Source: Xanthobacteraceae bacterium (GTDB lineage Bacteria > Pseudomonadota > Alphaproteobacteria > Rhizobiales > Xanthobacteraceae). From it: 35,335 bases of DNA. A model generated the notes under the pieces. That model did no database searches. It was not told where the DNA came from and saw only the letters and a program-made list of their open reading frames with translations. Location: NCBI GenBank assembly GCA_028290465.1, contig JAQGJU010000105.1:1-35335 (forward strand), written 5' to 3'. The position numbers and the translations under genes are program-made. Shown here one piece after another: positions 1 to 6,703 of this stretch; the stretch's first letter is position 1, and each line of letters begins with the position of its first letter.

Positions 1-896
1 AACTCGTTGAGCGCCGCCGCAACATTGCCCTTCATCAGCGATTCAAACAAATCGACCGTGCGCGAACGGTCGGCGAGGCCGAGCATCTGGCGCACGTCCT
101 CGGCCCGCACCGGGCCCGCGGCGTGAGCGATCGCCTGATCGAGCAGCGACAGCGCGTCGCGCACCGAGCCTTCGGAAGCCCGCGCGATCAGCGACAGCGC
201 CGCCGGCTCGATGGAAATGCCTTCCTGCGTGCCGATGCCTTCGAGGTGCCGCACCAGCACCGACGCCTCGACGCGGCGCAGGTCGAAGCGCTGGCAGCGC
301 GACAGCACGGTGACCGGCACCTTCCGGATCTCGGTGGTCGCGAACACGAATTTGGCGTGCGGCGGCGGTTCTTCCAGCGTCTTGAGCAGCGCATTGAAGG
401 CCGCGCCCGACAGCATATGCACTTCGTCGAGGATGTAGACCTTGTAGCGCGCCGACACCGGCGCATAGCGCACCGCGTCGTTGATCTGGCGTACGTCGTC
501 GACGCTGTTGTGCGAGGCCGCGTCCATTTCCAGCACGTCGAGGTGACGGCTCTCCATGATGGCGCGGCAATGCACGCCGAGTTCCGGCATCTTGATGCGC
601 GGACCGGGCACCGAGCCGTCCGGCAATTCGTAATTCAGCGCCCGAGCCAGGATGCGGGCCGTGGTGGTCTTGCCGACCCCGCGTACGCCGGTCAGGATCC
701 AAGCCTGCGGAATGCGGCCGGTCTCGAACGCGTTCGAGACGGTCCGCACCATGGCCTCCTGGCCGATCAGGTCGTCGAAAGTCGAGGGACGGTATTTTCG
801 GGCCAGTACACGGTAGCCGCCGCCCGGTTCGGCAGCGGTCGGCGCGTGCAGGCCGGGATTTCCACGGGGGCCGGACTTGATATCGGCGTCGCTCAT
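1..896 (-). CDS. dnaX: DNA polymerase III subunit gamma/tau, N-terminal part (gene cut by window edge)
   Basis: This is the clamp-loader ATPase that loads the beta clamp in replication. Reading the minus strand from ATG at 896 gives about 298 residues without a stop, so the C-terminal tau part lies beyond the window. Visible are the opening ARKYRPSTFDDLIGQ, the Walker A motif GVRGVGKTTTAR, the DEVHML box (a DExx Walker B), the LLKTLEEPP segment, sensor 1 (FATTEIRKVP) with the arginine-finger motif SRCQRF, and sensor 2 in SEGSVRDALSLLDQ. In E. coli four cysteines between Walker A and Walker B bind zinc. Here the stretch starting LNYELPD keeps only one cysteine (GVHCRAIME), which I recall as usual in rhizobial DnaX. 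The SRP RNA gene lies just upstream on the same strand, the usual alphaproteobacterial neighbour. A longer minus-strand ORF at 43-930 in another frame is a shadow. Confidence 0.96.
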   Translation of the reverse strand, partial: MSDADIKSGPRGNPGLHAPTAAEPGGGYRVLARKYRPSTFDDLIGQEAMVRTVSNAFETGRIPQAWILTGVRGVGKTTTARILARALNYELPDGSVPGPRIKMPELGVHCRAIMESRHLDVLEMDAASHNSVDDVRQINDAVRYAPVSARYKVYILDEVHMLSGAAFNALLKTLEEPPPHAKFVFATTEIRKVPVTVLSRCQRFDLRRVEASVLVRHLEGIGTQEGISIEPAALSLIARASEGSVRDALSLLDQAIAHAAGPVRAEDVRQMLGLADRSRTVDLFESLMKGNVAAALNE

Positions 897-940
897 CGAG
901 GGTCTCCGCCGCCGGTCTCGTCCCCGCCATGGAAGAAAAG

Positions 941-1041
941 GTGGGAGGCTGACGAGCGACCCAAACCGGAGCTCGTTAGGGCTGCTTCCTTCCGGACCTG
1001 ACCCGGTTGGCGAGTGGTCTGTCCACCGCCAACCTCCCGGC
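941..1041 (-). ncRNA. ffs: Signal recognition particle RNA, small bacterial (4.5S) type
   Basis: The minus strand carries the near-invariant SRP core GGTCAGGTCCGGAAGGAAGC followed by AGCC, which forms the Ffh-binding tetraloop hairpin with its asymmetric loop. The outer ends pair: CCGGGAGG near 1040 (read on the minus strand) against CCTCCC near 947. This gives the expected single hairpin of about 100 nt. The gene sits directly upstream of dnaX on the same strand, a common alphaproteobacterial arrangement. The exact ends are estimated from the pairing and could be off by several bases. Confidence 0.93.
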
Positions 1042-1156
1042 CCTTATATCGGGCGAAGGCCGCCAGAAAGCAAGCCGGCGCTCCGCCGGCCCTTGGAAAA
1101 CAAGCCGGACTCGGCCCGCTCCTGCTAACCACGCAGTCGATATCCACCGCCACACG

Positions 1157-1600
1157 ATGAAACCCGCAATGACTTCCGATGCTTCGGCCCAGGCTTGGTC
1201 GCTCCATCCGGTGCTGCGCGCCGACACCGTGCCGCTCGGTGATCTGCTTCTGTCGCAAGCTCTGATCGCCACCGACGCGAATTATCCCTGGCTGATCCTG
1301 GTGCCACGCCGCTCCGGCGTCACCGAACTGATCGATCTCGACGCCGCCGACCGCGCGCAACTCATGGACGAGATCGCGGCCGTCTCGACCGCACTGCGCA
1401 AGGTGACGGCCTGCGACAAATTGAACGTCGCCGCGCTCGGCAACATGGTCGCGCAACTCCACGTCCATGTCATCGCGCGGCGCAAGAACGATGCCGCGTG
1501 GCCGAAACCGGTATGGGGCGTAGAGCCGGCGCGCGCCTATGCGCCGGACGCACTCGACCGGTTCCACGCGGCGTTGCGCCGCGAACTTGCCATGGCATGA
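1157..1600 (+). CDS. HIT-family protein (histidine-triad nucleotide-binding or hydrolase domain)
   Basis: A 147-residue protein with the histidine triad in QLHVHVIARRKND (residues about 107-119), the H-x-H-x-(H/Q) type motif by which HIT proteins cleave or transfer nucleoside phosphate bonds. The segment YPWLILVPRRSGVTEL is the typical N-terminal strand of the fold. In this subfamily, close to short rhizobial HIT proteins, the third histidine position is occupied differently from canonical HINT proteins, so the substrate cannot be named. The ATG at 1157 begins MKPAM; a second ATG at 1169 is an equally good start. Upstream in-frame codons run into the ffs region and are not used. It is divergent from ffs-dnaX and ends about 100 bp before the next gene. 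Confidence 0.88.
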   Translation: MKPAMTSDASAQAWSLHPVLRADTVPLGDLLLSQALIATDANYPWLILVPRRSGVTELIDLDAADRAQLMDEIAAVSTALRKVTACDKLNVAALGNMVAQLHVHVIARRKNDAAWPKPVWGVEPARAYAPDALDRFHAALRRELAMA

Positions 1601-1707
1601 ATCAGCTACAATCGGTGTTTGGTTGACAGCGGTCCGGCAGGACGTGACCTTGCGAGCAGAGACATAAATATCCGACGCCGAATGGCGCGGGTTTAAGGGA
1701 GGTCAGA

Positions 1708-2724
1708 ATGTCGCGATCCCAATTCGGCGCCACTATTTCGCCGTACGGCGCCCTGCGACGGACAGGCGCGATTCTCGCGTTAGCAGCGGTCGCCACCATC
1801 GCGCTCGCGCCTCCATCCGCGCAAGCCGCCTATCCGGACCGGCCGATCACCCTGGTCGTCCCGTTCGCGCCGGGCGGGCCGACCGACATCATCGCCCGCA
1901 TCCTGTCCAATGCGCTGTCGCGCTCATTGGGACAGCAGGTCGTTGTGGAAAACCGGGCCGGTGCCGCCGGCAATATCGGCATGGGCGCGGTCGCGCGCGC
2001 GACGCCGGACGGCTACACGCTGCTGCTGGCCTCGACCGCGATCGCCGTCAACCCGGCGCTGTTCAAGAACCTGCCTTACGATCCGTTCAAGGATTTCGTG
2101 CCGATTTCGGAACTCGCCAATTCGCCGAATGTGCTGGTGGTCAGCAGCAAGGCCGGGATGCCGACACTGGTCGATTTTATCGCCAAAGCGAAAGCCGCGC
2201 CCGGCACGTTCAATTATTCGAGTCCCGGCGCCGGCACCAAGTCGCACCTGACCGGCGAGCTGTTGAAGCTGCGGGCCGGCATCGATATGACGCACGTTCC
2301 GTATCGGGGCGCCGGTCCGTCCGCCCAGGCCGCGCTCGCCGGCACCGTGCAACTGGCGTCCGTGGCCTTGCCCGCGGCCGAACCCCTGATTCAGTCCGGC
2401 GAATTGACGGCGCTGGCGGTGACCGGCGCGAAGCGCTGGGTCTCGTTGCCCAACGTGCCAACGATGATCGAGGCCGGCTTTCCGAACTTCATTTCGGATA
2501 CGTTCTCGGCGCTGTTCGCGCCGGCCGGCACGCCACCGGACATCGTCGCAACGCTGGTGCGCGAAAGCCGCAAGGCGTTCGATAACGACGAAGCCCGCGA
2601 GATCGCCCGCAAGGCCGGCTTCGAAGTGGTGGCCGGAACGCCGGAGCAGTTGGCCGCCCGGCTCGCTTCGGAGATTCCGAGCGTGAAGGAACTGGTCGCG
2701 AAGGCCGGCATCAAGACGGAATAA
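1708..2724 (+). CDS. Tripartite tricarboxylate transporter substrate-binding protein (TctC/Bug family)
   Basis: A 338-residue periplasmic solute receptor. It has a long signal peptide (residues 1-41, hydrophobic core GAILALAAVATIALA, cleavage likely after SAQA), then the family opening YPDRPITLVVPFAPGGPTD. This is followed by the VENRAGAAGNIG loop and the MTHVPYRGAGPSAQAAL and LPNVPTMIEAGFP motifs of Bug receptors, which bind carboxylates such as citrate, nicotinate or aromatic acids by paired loops. A strong ribosome site (GGGAGG near 1697) precedes ATG 1708. No tctA/tctB membrane genes are adjacent. Orphan Bug receptors are common in Burkholderiales and Bradyrhizobium-like bacteria, so the ligand and the partner permease remain unknown. 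A hairpin terminator follows the stop. Confidence 0.93.
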   Translation: MSRSQFGATISPYGALRRTGAILALAAVATIALAPPSAQAAYPDRPITLVVPFAPGGPTDIIARILSNALSRSLGQQVVVENRAGAAGNIGMGAVARATPDGYTLLLASTAIAVNPALFKNLPYDPFKDFVPISELANSPNVLVVSSKAGMPTLVDFIAKAKAAPGTFNYSSPGAGTKSHLTGELLKLRAGIDMTHVPYRGAGPSAQAALAGTVQLASVALPAAEPLIQSGELTALAVTGAKRWVSLPNVPTMIEAGFPNFISDTFSALFAPAGTPPDIVATLVRESRKAFDNDEAREIARKAGFEVVAGTPEQLAARLASEIPSVKELVAKAGIKTE

Positions 2725-2741
2725 TTACAAAACAAAAAGGC

Positions 2742-2770
2742 AGGCTGGCCGGCATGACGCCGGCCAGTCT
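2742..2770 (+). terminator. Hairpin terminator after the TctC-type gene
   Basis: Stem AGGCTGGCCGGC against GCCGGCCAGTCT (one mismatch) around the loop ATGAC, with an A-rich run before it and GTTTCT after it. The short T run is weak, but the position between two convergent genes fits a terminator working in both directions. Confidence 0.6.
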
Positions 2771-2804
2771 GTTTCTAAGACGCGACGTCTAAGACGCAGC
2801 GATC

Positions 2805-3053
2805 TTAGTTGATTTCCGAACCGTGGCCCCAGTACGAATTCTGTGCCGCCAAGCTGTTGGCGTCCTGCTGGGTCGCCTGGCTGCGCTCGGCCTGAGCCTG
2901 ATGACCGCGCGGCGCTTGGGCATAGGCCTCGTAGCCCTGGCTCTGCGCCACGGCCGGACGGTAGATGTCCACATCGAACGCCTCGCTGGCGAAGGCGCCC
3001 GACACCGAAGCGAGAAGGATCGCAGCGGAAGCAATGGTGATCTTGGTGTTCAT
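2805..3053 (-). CDS. Small exported protein of unknown function
   Basis: An 82-residue protein with a clear Sec signal peptide (MNTKITIASAAILLASVSG, cleavage near AFA-SEA) and a short, polar, glutamine- and alanine-rich mature part with several tyrosines (YRPAVAQSQGYEAYAQAP). I do not recognise a named family. The start at 3053 is chosen because CAGGAG lies just upstream (3063-3067, minus strand) and the signal peptide then begins at residue 1. An in-frame ATG at 3119 would add 22 residues ahead of the signal peptide. The upstream region holds a hairpin that pairs with the ribosome site and a Crp-like palindrome at 3129-3142. The gene is on the same strand as the cyclase gene and downstream of it; a 127-bp gap and its own operator suggest a separate promoter. 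Confidence 0.75.
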   Translation of the reverse strand: MNTKITIASAAILLASVSGAFASEAFDVDIYRPAVAQSQGYEAYAQAPRGHQAQAERSQATQQDANSLAAQNSYWGHGSEIN

Positions 3054-3058
3054 GGTCT

Positions 3059-3106
3059 TATCTCCTGTAGCGGTGTGCCTCATGGCCACCTGATAGTCAG
3101 GAGATA
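3059..3106 (-). promoter_or_regulatory. Leader hairpin that could mask the ribosome-binding site
   Basis: On the minus strand the leader holds TATCTCCTG (3098-3106) and, 30 nt later, its perfect complement CAGGAGATA (3059-3067). The second arm contains the Shine-Dalgarno sequence of the small exported-protein gene that starts at 3053. A nine-pair stem would hide it. This is a structural prediction by eye; control by temperature, ligand or leader translation is inference. Confidence 0.4.
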
Positions 3107-3128
3107 GGCTCTCGCTCATGGAGGGCCG

Positions 3129-3142
3129 GTGCGAAATCGCAC
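3129..3142. promoter_or_regulatory. Crp-like palindrome, copy 1
   Basis: GTGCGAAATCGCAC is a perfect 6-2-6 inverted repeat. With its flanking bases, read on the minus strand, it has the TGTG-N8-CAC spacing of Crp sites. It lies 76 bp upstream of the ATG at 3053. A near-identical copy stands at 5829-5842 in the same position relative to another small exported-protein gene. The Crp-family gene at 4910 is the natural candidate to bind both. Confidence 0.5.
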
Positions 3143-3180
3143 ACCTCGTTCGGCGCCGATTTCGGCTGGATCTTGAGCCG

Positions 3181-4911
3181 TTAAGCTAGAATCCGCCGCA
3201 GTTCGTCCTGGTCCTTGAACGTCGCGACTTCCATCGACGCTTCGCGACCCGGCAATGCCACCAGGGCATTGCCACTGCGCGGCGCAACCAGCTTGGCGGC
3301 ATTGACCGCGGCGACGGACGCCACCAGCGTGCAGCCAAGCTCCTTGGTCTGCGCCTCCAGCTTGGCCGCGATGTTGCCGGTGTCGCCGAGAAACTGCAGC
3401 GATCGGGATTGATCGGCGGCGATCCAGCCGACGACGGCGAGGCCGACATGCAGGCCGATGCCAATCCGGAGCGGTGCGCCAAGCTCGGCCAACAGTTCGT
3501 CGTTCAGCGTGTCCAGGGCGATCCACGCGTCGAGCGCCGCCTGGAACGCGGCGCGGGCCGGATTGTCGGCCGTCGCAGCCGCGCCGAACAGGCACATCAC
3601 GCCATCGCCCGCGATGCTGGTGACATGACCGCCATTGTGGCGAACCGCATGGGTAACCGCCTGAATGTAACGGTCGAACAGGAACAGCACGTCGTAAGGC
3701 AGCCGGCCCGATGCGAGCCGGGTGGATTCGCGCAGATCGATCGAGACAGCGACGATTTCCAACTCCTGGCCACCTTCGATCGCAGCATCGAAGCGCAACG
3801 CATCGGCGGCGTCTTCGTGGCTTGACGATAAGAGGGGTTCGACCGCGATATCGGTGGACGGGCGAACTTGGCAAGCGAGGCGGATATCGGACGGCGCCTT
3901 GATCCGGGACAAGGTACGTCGCTCGATCGGGCTTGGCCGCGCGAGCGAGGCTCCGCCCTGCACGACGCGCACCCGGCAGGTCGAGCACCGGCCGCGCCCG
4001 CCGCAAACCGACATATGCGGAATGCCGGCCCAGCGGCTGGCTTCCAGCACGGAGAATCCCGCCGGCACCACGACGACGCGCCGGCCCGGATAGGTGATGC
4101 GCACCGCGCGGAAACGGCGCGCATACCACAGACGCGCTTGGCGCAGCGCCAGCGTACCGCCGACCAGCGCGAGATAGGAAATCAGCAGGCCGTCGATGAT
4201 CCATTCGATCGATGACGTCGACAGCACGGCGTCATGGGCGGGATGCACCGCCAAGATGGCCGCGTAGACCGGATCGCGCTGCACCGCGTCGCGGATATCG
4301 AGGCCAGCATTGACGAAGCCCAGAACCGCCAGCACCGGGATCAGCGTCGCCAGCGCGGTCAGGGCCGGCATGAAGCGGCCGTACCAAGGCTTGGTGCGCA
4401 ACCATCCCCGCAGGCCGATGCAGCCATGCACCCACAGCACCAGCAACAGCAACAATTGCTTGGGCAGTGCAAAGTCGGGGGAGACCACCCAGAAATGATA
4501 CAGCAGCCGGGCATAACCAAATTCGGCGTTCGCCAGCGACGTCCCGAGGCGAATGCCGGCCGCATGCGGAATCAGCAGCAGCGGGATCGCAAGGCCGGTG
4601 GCCAGTTGCCAGAACTCGGCGCGCGGAATACGCAGATGCCTTCGGCGGTTCAATGCGTACAGGCCGAGCGCCGCGTGGATCAGCAGCGATCCATAGAGCG
4701 CGACCAGGCCCAGATAGGTCTGCCAAGGGGCGAGCAGCACCGCGCTCGCGGCCTGCATGGCGGCCACCGACCGGGTGCCGAACGCGTGATTGACGAGATG
4801 GCATGCCGCATAGGCAAATAGGATCAGGCCGGTGGTCAGCCGCAACGACCGCTCGACCAGCGGCACGCCGGCAACCATCCGATATCCCTCTGCGAATTCA
4901 CGGAATTTCAT
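3181..4911 (-). CDS. Membrane-anchored class III adenylate/guanylate cyclase with cytochrome-b-like and 2Fe-2S ferredoxin domains
   Basis: A 576-residue protein that likely makes cAMP under redox control. Residues about 10-260 hold six membrane helices with well-placed histidines (about H38, H42, H79, H116, H139, H162) that could ligate haem b. Residues about 280-355 are a plant-type ferredoxin domain with cysteines at about 303, 309, 312 and 347 (CGGRGRCSTC, then LACQVRP). Residues about 385-540 are the cyclase domain, with the metal aspartates in SIDLREST (D392) and IAGDGVMCLFG (D436). I recall the S. meliloti CyaC work describing a quinone-responsive di-haem membrane-anchored cyclase, and this protein matches that layout. 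The ATG at 4911 overlaps the start of the divergent Crp gene. A start at 4878 (MVAGVPLVER) is possible, and in-frame upstream codons to 5031 are unlikely. Whether it makes cAMP or cGMP cannot be read with certainty. Confidence 0.88.
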   Translation of the reverse strand: MKFREFAEGYRMVAGVPLVERSLRLTTGLILFAYAACHLVNHAFGTRSVAAMQAASAVLLAPWQTYLGLVALYGSLLIHAALGLYALNRRRHLRIPRAEFWQLATGLAIPLLLIPHAAGIRLGTSLANAEFGYARLLYHFWVVSPDFALPKQLLLLLVLWVHGCIGLRGWLRTKPWYGRFMPALTALATLIPVLAVLGFVNAGLDIRDAVQRDPVYAAILAVHPAHDAVLSTSSIEWIIDGLLISYLALVGGTLALRQARLWYARRFRAVRITYPGRRVVVVPAGFSVLEASRWAGIPHMSVCGGRGRCSTCRVRVVQGGASLARPSPIERRTLSRIKAPSDIRLACQVRPSTDIAVEPLLSSSHEDAADALRFDAAIEGGQELEIVAVSIDLRESTRLASGRLPYDVLFLFDRYIQAVTHAVRHNGGHVTSIAGDGVMCLFGAAATADNPARAAFQAALDAWIALDTLNDELLAELGAPLRIGIGLHVGLAVVGWIAADQSRSLQFLGDTGNIAAKLEAQTKELGCTLVASVAAVNAAKLVAPRSGNALVALPGREASMEVATFKDQDELRRILA

Positions 4912-5608
4912 GAGCCGACAGACCGAGACCCTGGCGAAGATCGGACTGTTCCGGGCGTTGGAAGCCGCCAAGATCCAGCACCTGGATACCCAATGCTCCT
5001 GGCGCCGCGCGGCCCGGAACGAGTGGATCATCGATTATCAGGACGACAGTAAAGATGTCTTCTTCGTGGTCAGCGGGACCGTCCGCGTCAAGCTGCAATC
5101 GGTGTCGGGCCGCGAAGTCCTGCTGCGGGAAATCAACGCGGGGGAGTATTTCGGCGAATTGGCGGCGATCGACGGCCTGCCGCGCTCATCCGGCATCGTG
5201 GCGGTGACGGACGTGGTCGTCGCCCGGATGCCGGCGGCGGTATTCCGCACCGCCGTGCACACCTATCCGGACGTCTGCGACCAGTTGCTGGCGCTATTGG
5301 CCGGGCAGGTCCGTACGCTGGCCAACCGGGTGAACGAGTTCACCACATTGGACGTGCGGCATCGCATCTATGCGGAGTTGCTGCGGCTATCGCATCCGGA
5401 GCGCGACCACCCCAACCAAGCCGTGGTGTCGCCGCCGCCCTCGCATGCCGAGATCGCGGCGCGGGTCAGTACGCGGCGCGAGGCCGTCGCCCGCGAGTTC
5501 AAATCGCTGGAGCGGGCCGGATTGATCGAGCGGCGGCGCGGCGGCTTCCTGCTCGCCGACATCAAGAAGCTTCAGGATCTGATCGAAGAGGCCGCTAACC
5601 CAGATTGA
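4910..5608 (+). CDS. Crp/Fnr-family transcriptional regulator with cAMP-type ligand pocket
   Basis: A 232-residue regulator. Residues 12-125 form the cyclic-nucleotide-binding barrel, with the phosphate-binding cassette GEYFGELAAIDGLPRSSG keeping the glutamate (about E83) and the Arg-Ser pair (R92, S93) that hold cAMP in E. coli Crp. A dimerisation helix follows, then a winged helix whose recognition helix STRREAVAREFKSLE keeps the Arg-Glu-x3-Arg pattern of Crp (R190, E191, R195). There are no N-terminal cysteines of the Fnr type. The ATG at 4910 overlaps the divergent cyclase start by two bases. No clear ribosome site precedes it, so a leaderless or weakly initiated message is possible. The gene pair strongly suggests that the cyclase feeds this receptor. 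Its 3' end overlaps the convergent small gene by 14 bases. Confidence 0.92.
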   Translation: MSRQTETLAKIGLFRALEAAKIQHLDTQCSWRRAARNEWIIDYQDDSKDVFFVVSGTVRVKLQSVSGREVLLREINAGEYFGELAAIDGLPRSSGIVAVTDVVVARMPAAVFRTAVHTYPDVCDQLLALLAGQVRTLANRVNEFTTLDVRHRIYAELLRLSHPERDHPNQAVVSPPPSHAEIAARVSTRREAVAREFKSLERAGLIERRRGGFLLADIKKLQDLIEEAANPD

Positions 5609-5762
5609 CCACCGGATCGTGGTCGTACGCGTAATCGATCGGCGCTTTGGAATGCGAATTGGCCGCAGGAGATGATTTAGCGGTTGCGAATCCGATCGCG
5701 GCCGCATTGATCAGCGCCGCGTTGAGCAGCACCGTGACCACGACCGCCCGCCAATTGATCAT
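5595..5762 (-). CDS. Small membrane or exported protein of unknown function
   Basis: A 55-residue protein: a hydrophobic N-terminal helix (MINWRAVVVTVLLNAALINA) followed by a short polar tail with KSSPAANSHSK and YAYDHDPVV. It could be a single-pass membrane peptide or a secreted peptide. No family is recognised. The start at 5762 is preceded by a strong ribosome site (GGAGG near 5768-5772 on the minus strand). An ATG at 5816 would put 18 charged residues ahead of the helix. A Crp-like palindrome lies at 5829-5842, 66 bp upstream, mirroring the small exported gene at 2805-3053. The last 14 bases overlap the 3' end of the convergent Crp-family gene. Confidence 0.65.
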   Translation of the reverse strand: MINWRAVVVTVLLNAALINAAAIGFATAKSSPAANSHSKAPIDYAYDHDPVVNLG

Positions 5763-5828
5763 TTCCGCCTCCTGCGCGGCCCGTCTGGACCGATGCAGGT
5801 ACGCTAAGCGGTTCATATGATGCAGCGC

Positions 5829-5842
5829 GTGCGAAACCGCAC
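5829..5842. promoter_or_regulatory. Crp-like palindrome, copy 2
   Basis: GTGCGAAACCGCAC matches the copy at 3129-3142 in 13 of 14 bases. It sits 66 bp upstream of the ATG at 5762, so both copies precede small exported-protein genes on the minus strand. Read on the minus strand with one flanking base it gives TGTG-N8-CAC, the Crp spacing. Confidence 0.5.
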
Positions 5843-5856
5843 AGGACGAATGGGCG

Positions 5857-6693
5857 TTACGACTTCGGCGGCGCCGTTGCGGCAGCCGTCGGCGTCGCGG
5901 CGCCGGAGGCCGAGGTCGCCAGCTTCAGGCTGACCAGTTCGTCGGGCTTGAAATAGAACAGCTCGTCCTTCGGGGTTTCCATCGCATGGACCCAGACCTG
6001 CTGGTCGACGCCCATGTCGCGCAAATAGCGTTGGCATTCGGCCGACACGCGCTGCGCCGACGCCATTCCGTCGCCGCTCAGCGGGCCGTTCGACGCGGCG
6101 GCAAACACCTGATGCACGCCTATCGCAGCGCGCTCACCGGCCTTGCGCTCAGTTCCGCCGGAAAACACCAGCGGACAGGACGACGCGCAATAGGCGCCGG
6201 CCTCGACCTCGGTGGCGAATTTCCGTTCGCGGATCAGCCGACCCATCGCCAGCGCGTCCTGCACCGAACCGCCCGGCGAATGCAGCACGATGGTCTTTAC
6301 ATAGGAGCCGCGCTTTTCGATTTCGTCGGCGAAGCGCTTGGCGGTGCCGGGCTCGATGCCGCCGATCGCCATCAGACGCCCATCGCCGGCGAGATCGAAA
6401 CTCATTGCGACCTGCAGCCGGGGATCCTTCTGCCGCAGCGGCGCGCCGCGCCTCTCACCGGTGCGTGGGCGCGTGGCCGGCAACGGCTGCGACGACGGCG
6501 TGCTGGTTGAGGGCGTGCCGGAAGGCGTGGCCAACGGCGGCGGTGCCGGCGCATTGGCCCACTCGAACGCGTCCAGCGACACCACGCCGATGGTCGCGGC
6601 CAGCACGACGCTGAACAGCGCGCGCAGCACCGACTCGTCCGGGCGGTCGTTCAGCCACTCGATAAAGCGGTCGCGCAGGCTTTCCCCCGACAT
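5857..6693 (-). CDS. ClpP/crotonase-fold protein, membrane-anchored or periplasmic
   Basis: A 278-residue protein. It has a basic N-terminus and one membrane helix (about residues 24-45, LRALFSVVLAATIGVVSLDAF), then a proline/serine/threonine-rich linker (about 48-80). The folded domain carries the ClpP/SppA-like signatures IVLHSPGGSVQDALAMG and AGAYCASSCPLVFSGG. In this predicted periplasmic family (COG3904-like) the first serine of the SSC element sits where the ClpP nucleophile is, so proteolysis is possible but unproven. A threonine/alanine-rich tail ends the protein. The membrane protein gene upstream on the same strand ends only 10 bp before this start, so the two are probably co-transcribed. 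Confidence 0.78.
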   Translation of the reverse strand: MSGESLRDRFIEWLNDRPDESVLRALFSVVLAATIGVVSLDAFEWANAPAPPPLATPSGTPSTSTPSSQPLPATRPRTGERRGAPLRQKDPRLQVAMSFDLAGDGRLMAIGGIEPGTAKRFADEIEKRGSYVKTIVLHSPGGSVQDALAMGRLIRERKFATEVEAGAYCASSCPLVFSGGTERKAGERAAIGVHQVFAAASNGPLSGDGMASAQRVSAECQRYLRDMGVDQQVWVHAMETPKDELFYFKPDELVSLKLATSASGAATPTAAATAPPKS

Positions 6694-6703
6694 ATCTTCG
6701 CCT

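Noticed and set aside
43-930. 295-codon minus-strand reading frame at the window start
   Set aside because: It is a shifted frame of dnaX; the true frame from 896 shows all clamp-loader motifs, while this one is Arg/Ala/Gly-rich and matches nothing.
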